34,716 nucleotides of DNA from Kiloniellaceae bacterium (GTDB lineage Bacteria > Pseudomonadota > Alphaproteobacteria > Kiloniellales > J153). Both the position numbers and the translations under genes were made by a program. The stretch lies in NCBI GenBank assembly GCA_021776095.1, contig JAJFGO010000034.1:1-34716 (forward strand), written 5' to 3'. Shown here in pieces: positions 32,459 through 34,716 of this stretch (position 1 is the first letter of the stretch; each line of letters starts with the position of its first letter). The notes under the pieces were generated by a model, which saw only the letters and a list, made by a program, of their open reading frames with translations, was not told where the DNA came from and searched no databases.

Positions 32459-32560
32459 TTTCTGTCCAGGATACTGAAGAATAATGTTTTTCCATAGTTA
32501 ACGGAAAATAAGTTATTCTCTAAATTAACAGCATAGATAACGCTAATAACTCGATATCAG
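32459..32560. other. AT-rich gap between convergent genes
   Basis: About 100 bp between two stop codons, roughly two-thirds A+T. It has short TTAAC/GTTAA repeats but no GC-rich stem with a T-tract on either strand, so no standard terminator was recognised. Confidence 0.5.
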
Positions 32561-33691
32561 TTAATGTTCGCCGATCCGGGCGATTAGAGGCGGCGCAATG
32601 TCCTCGACCTCGGGCGTGCCGCCGTCCTCGGCGTCTTCGAGCTGCAACTCCGTGATGCGTTCGCCGCGCTTGTTGACCTTGTCGGTCGAGATGCGGATTT
32701 GGCGGACATCCTCGTTCACCTGTTGAAAGTGCGATTGCAGCTTTCCGACCCGTTGGTCCAAGCGCTCGATATCCTTCAATAGGGTCTGCACCTCGGCCTG
32801 GATCACCCCAGCCTGCTCGCGCATGCGCACGTCCTTCAGGATCGCGCGCACGGTATTGAGGGTCGCCATCAGGGTGGTCGGCGAGACGATCCAAACTCGC
32901 GCCCGGTAGCTTTCCTCGATCACGTCGCGGAAGTTGGCGTGTAGTTCGGCATAGACCGCCTCGCTGGGCAGGAACAGCAGCGCCGATTCGGCGGTCTCGC
33001 CCGGCACGATGTATTTGGCGGCGATATCCTGGACATGCTTGCGCACGGCGATGGTCAGGCCGCGCCGGGCCAGGGTTTGGGCGGCGTCGTCCCGGGCCTC
33101 GCGCAGGGCGTGATAGCTTTCCAGCGGGAACTTGGAATCGATTGCGATCGGCCCCGGCGGGTTGGGCAGGCGCAGCAAGCAGTCGACCCGCTTGCCGTCG
33201 CCCAAAGACGCCTGAAAGGCATAGGCCGAGGGCGGCAGGGTCATCTCCACGATGTCGCGCAACTGGATTTCGCCAAAGGCGCCGCGCGCCTGCTTGTTGC
33301 CCAGGATGTCCTGCAGGCCGACCACCTGGCTGGACAGCTCCTTGATATTGCTCTGCGCCTTGTCGATGACGACCAGGCGTTCGCGTAAATCGCCCAGGGC
33401 GGTTTGGCTTTGGGTGGCGGTTTCCTGCAAGCGGTCGCCGACCCGTTTTGAAAAATCGCCCAGGCGCTCTTCGACAGTCTTGGCGAGCGCGCGTTCCTGG
33501 CCCTGCAGGCGTTCGGCCATCTGGGCCTGGCTGGCGGCCTGGCTTTCGGCCATTTGAGTCAGACGCCCGGTCAGGGTGGCGAGCGCGCCGGCCTCGTCCC
33601 GCCGATCCACGCGCCCGCGCGCCCAGAAAACGGCCAAGAGCGCGCCGACCGCCAAGGCCAACAAAACCGCCAAGATCAGGGTCATATCCAT
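32561..33691 (-). CDS. rmuC: DNA recombination protein RmuC
   Basis: A 376-residue protein. One N-terminal membrane helix (LILAVLLALAVGALLAVFW) is followed by a coiled coil rich in Glu, Gln and Ala (about 30-130). The RmuC nuclease-like domain follows, with NKQARGAFGEIQLRDIVE, the metal-site-like DCLLRLPNPPGPIAIDSKFP, ESALLFLPSEAVYAEL, and VWIVSPTTLMATLNTVRAI. The D-(x)n-D-S-K layout resembles PD-(D/E)XK nucleases. In E. coli it limits DNA inversions between short repeats. It is divergent from def, as is common in alphaproteobacteria. Confidence 0.94.
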   Translation of the reverse strand: MDMTLILAVLLALAVGALLAVFWARGRVDRRDEAGALATLTGRLTQMAESQAASQAQMAERLQGQERALAKTVEERLGDFSKRVGDRLQETATQSQTALGDLRERLVVIDKAQSNIKELSSQVVGLQDILGNKQARGAFGEIQLRDIVEMTLPPSAYAFQASLGDGKRVDCLLRLPNPPGPIAIDSKFPLESYHALREARDDAAQTLARRGLTIAVRKHVQDIAAKYIVPGETAESALLFLPSEAVYAELHANFRDVIEESYRARVWIVSPTTLMATLNTVRAILKDVRMREQAGVIQAEVQTLLKDIERLDQRVGKLQSHFQQVNEDVRQIRISTDKVNKRGERITELQLEDAEDGGTPEVEDIAPPLIARIGEH

Positions 33692-33848
33692 GACACCGAG
33701 CCCCCAGACTCGAAGTGTTCCCGCGAAGACTCCAGACTACCACGCCGCCACCGGCGCCTCCAATGGCGCGTGGCCGCTTGACGTGGGAAGGATCAGCAAA
33801 TACCTAATCCTGCAATCCTTTAGTAGGTTCCCGATAGCATCGTCCCCC

Positions 33849-34391
33849 ATGGCCGTCCTGCCCATCATCACCGCGCCCGATCCACGCCTGAAACAGGTCG
33901 CCAAGCCGCTCGCGCGTGTCGATGAGGCGGTCGCCAAGCTGATGGACGACATGCTGGAGACCATGTACCTGGCGCCGGGCATCGGCCTGGCCGCGCCCCA
34001 GGTGGGCGTGCTCAAGCGGGTCATCGTCCTGGACCTGGCCAAAGAAGGTGAGACGGCGCAGCCGTTGCAACTGGCCAATCCGGAATTGACCTGGGTTTCC
34101 GACGAGGACCTCGCTTACGAGGAGGGCTGCCTCTCCCTGCCCGATCATTATGCCGAGGTGGTCCGCCCCGGCGCGATCAAGCTCAGCTACCTGGACCGGG
34201 AGAACGAACTGCGCAGCCTGGAGGCCGAGGGCCTGCTGGCAACCTGCATTCAGCACGAGATCGATCACTTGGACGGCATCCTCTTCGTCGATCACATCAG
34301 CGCCTTGAAGCGCAATATGATCCTGCGCAAGCTGCTCAAGGCCAAGAAGTCGGGCAAGCAGCAAGACGCCGACCCGGCGCACGTTCTGTGA
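33849..34391 (+). CDS. def: Peptide deformylase
   Basis: A 180-residue metalloenzyme that removes the formyl group from the first Met of new proteins. All three motifs are intact: GIGLAAPQVG (44-53), EGCLSLP (92-98, metal ligand Cys94) and QHEIDHLDG (135-143, ligands His136 and His140, catalytic Glu137). The start is at MAVLPIITAPDPRL; the open frame extends much further upstream but overlaps the divergent rmuC start, so it was rejected. It is followed after 59 bp by fmt, which adds the formyl group. Confidence 0.96.
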   Translation: MAVLPIITAPDPRLKQVAKPLARVDEAVAKLMDDMLETMYLAPGIGLAAPQVGVLKRVIVLDLAKEGETAQPLQLANPELTWVSDEDLAYEEGCLSLPDHYAEVVRPGAIKLSYLDRENELRSLEAEGLLATCIQHEIDHLDGILFVDHISALKRNMILRKLLKAKKSGKQQDADPAHVL

Positions 34392-34450
34392 ACCAGGTTC
34401 TCTGAACACGGTCCCCCGAAGCGCCGGCCCGTGCTAGCCTCGCCCGCAGT

Positions 34451-34716
34451 ATGAGCCGCACCGCAAACCCCCTTCGCGTCGCCTTCATGGGCACGCCGGA
34501 TTTCGCCCTGCCGGTCCTGCGCGCCCTGGCCGAGGCGGGGCACGAGATCGCCGCGGTCTATACCCAGCCGCCGCGCCCCGCCGGGCGGGGTCACAAGCCG
34601 CGGCCCTCGCCGGTGCAGGCCTATGCGCAAGACCAGGGCTGGCCGGTCCGCACGCCCAAGAGCCTGAAGGACGAAGGCGAACAGGTCGCCTTCGCGGGCC
34701 TCGATCTGGATGCCGC
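34451..34716 (+). CDS. fmt: Methionyl-tRNA formyltransferase, N-terminal part (3' end outside window)
   Basis: The first 88 codons of a gene running off the right edge. The translation starts [20 protein letters not shown] and continues [20 protein letters not shown] then [16 protein letters not shown], which is the conserved N-terminus of Fmt, including the MGTPDFA strand-loop and the tRNA-contacting PRPAGRG loop. The enzyme transfers a formyl group from 10-formyl-tetrahydrofolate to Met-tRNA for translation initiation. It pairs functionally with the preceding def gene. The catalytic Asn-His-Asp region lies outside the window. Confidence 0.95.
   Translation, partial: MSRTANPLRVAFMGTPDFALPVLRALAEAGHEIAAVYTQPPRPAGRGHKPRPSPVQAYAQDQGWPVRTPKSLKDEGEQVAFAGLDLDA

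Overview
The window is a GC-rich chromosomal segment of an alphaproteobacterium, most likely from the Rhodospirillales or a neighbouring order. Three gene orders support this, based on general knowledge of these genomes: small SRP RNA followed by dnaX-ybaB-recR; rmuC divergent from def-fmt; and a membrane-anchored cytochrome c divergent from kdsB-pheA. Protein families such as DUF6134 and the YejABEF-type transporter agree. The species cannot be named from this sequence alone.

Layout. Positions 1-6900 hold the signalling end of a chemotaxis receptor with a strong terminator, a secreted Sel1-repeat protein, a minus-strand pair (AMP-forming acyl-CoA synthetase then SLC13-type anion permease), a divergent TAXI-type periplasmic binding protein and a glutathione S-transferase. 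Positions 7000-7545 form an AT-rich islet with a near-consensus promoter, a 52-residue hydrophobic peptide and a terminator. Positions 7600-10070 hold an M17 aminopeptidase, a universal stress protein and a MarR-type regulator whose start abuts a perfect 18-bp palindrome. Positions 10070-11735 form a second AT-rich islet: a repeated upstream motif, one PEP-CTERM protein, a terminator, and a decayed copy of the 3' end of the marR gene, so that marR sequence brackets the islet.

Positions 11739-20023 are all minus strand: cytochrome c and a histidinol-phosphatase-like enzyme, then a complete peptide ABC transporter (yejA-yejB-yejE-yejF) and a GhrA-like hydroxyacid dehydrogenase. Positions 20221-23474 carry kdsB, pheA, an unknown four-helix membrane protein in AT-rich surroundings, and nudC. 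Positions 23543-26987 carry a PAP2 phosphatase divergent from an OmpR-type response regulator and histidine kinase, with a CTGAC-N6-CTGAC direct repeat between them. Positions 27149-34716 are conserved housekeeping: a Tat-exported DUF6134 protein, SRP RNA, dnaX-ybaB-recR, a DUF4139 protein, rmuC, def and the start of fmt.

Most of the window is ordinary core genome. The unusual parts are the islets at 7.0-7.5 kb and 10.1-11.7 kb: base composition unlike their neighbours, small orphan genes, and dense regulatory repeats. No integrase, transposase, CRISPR array or tRNA was found.
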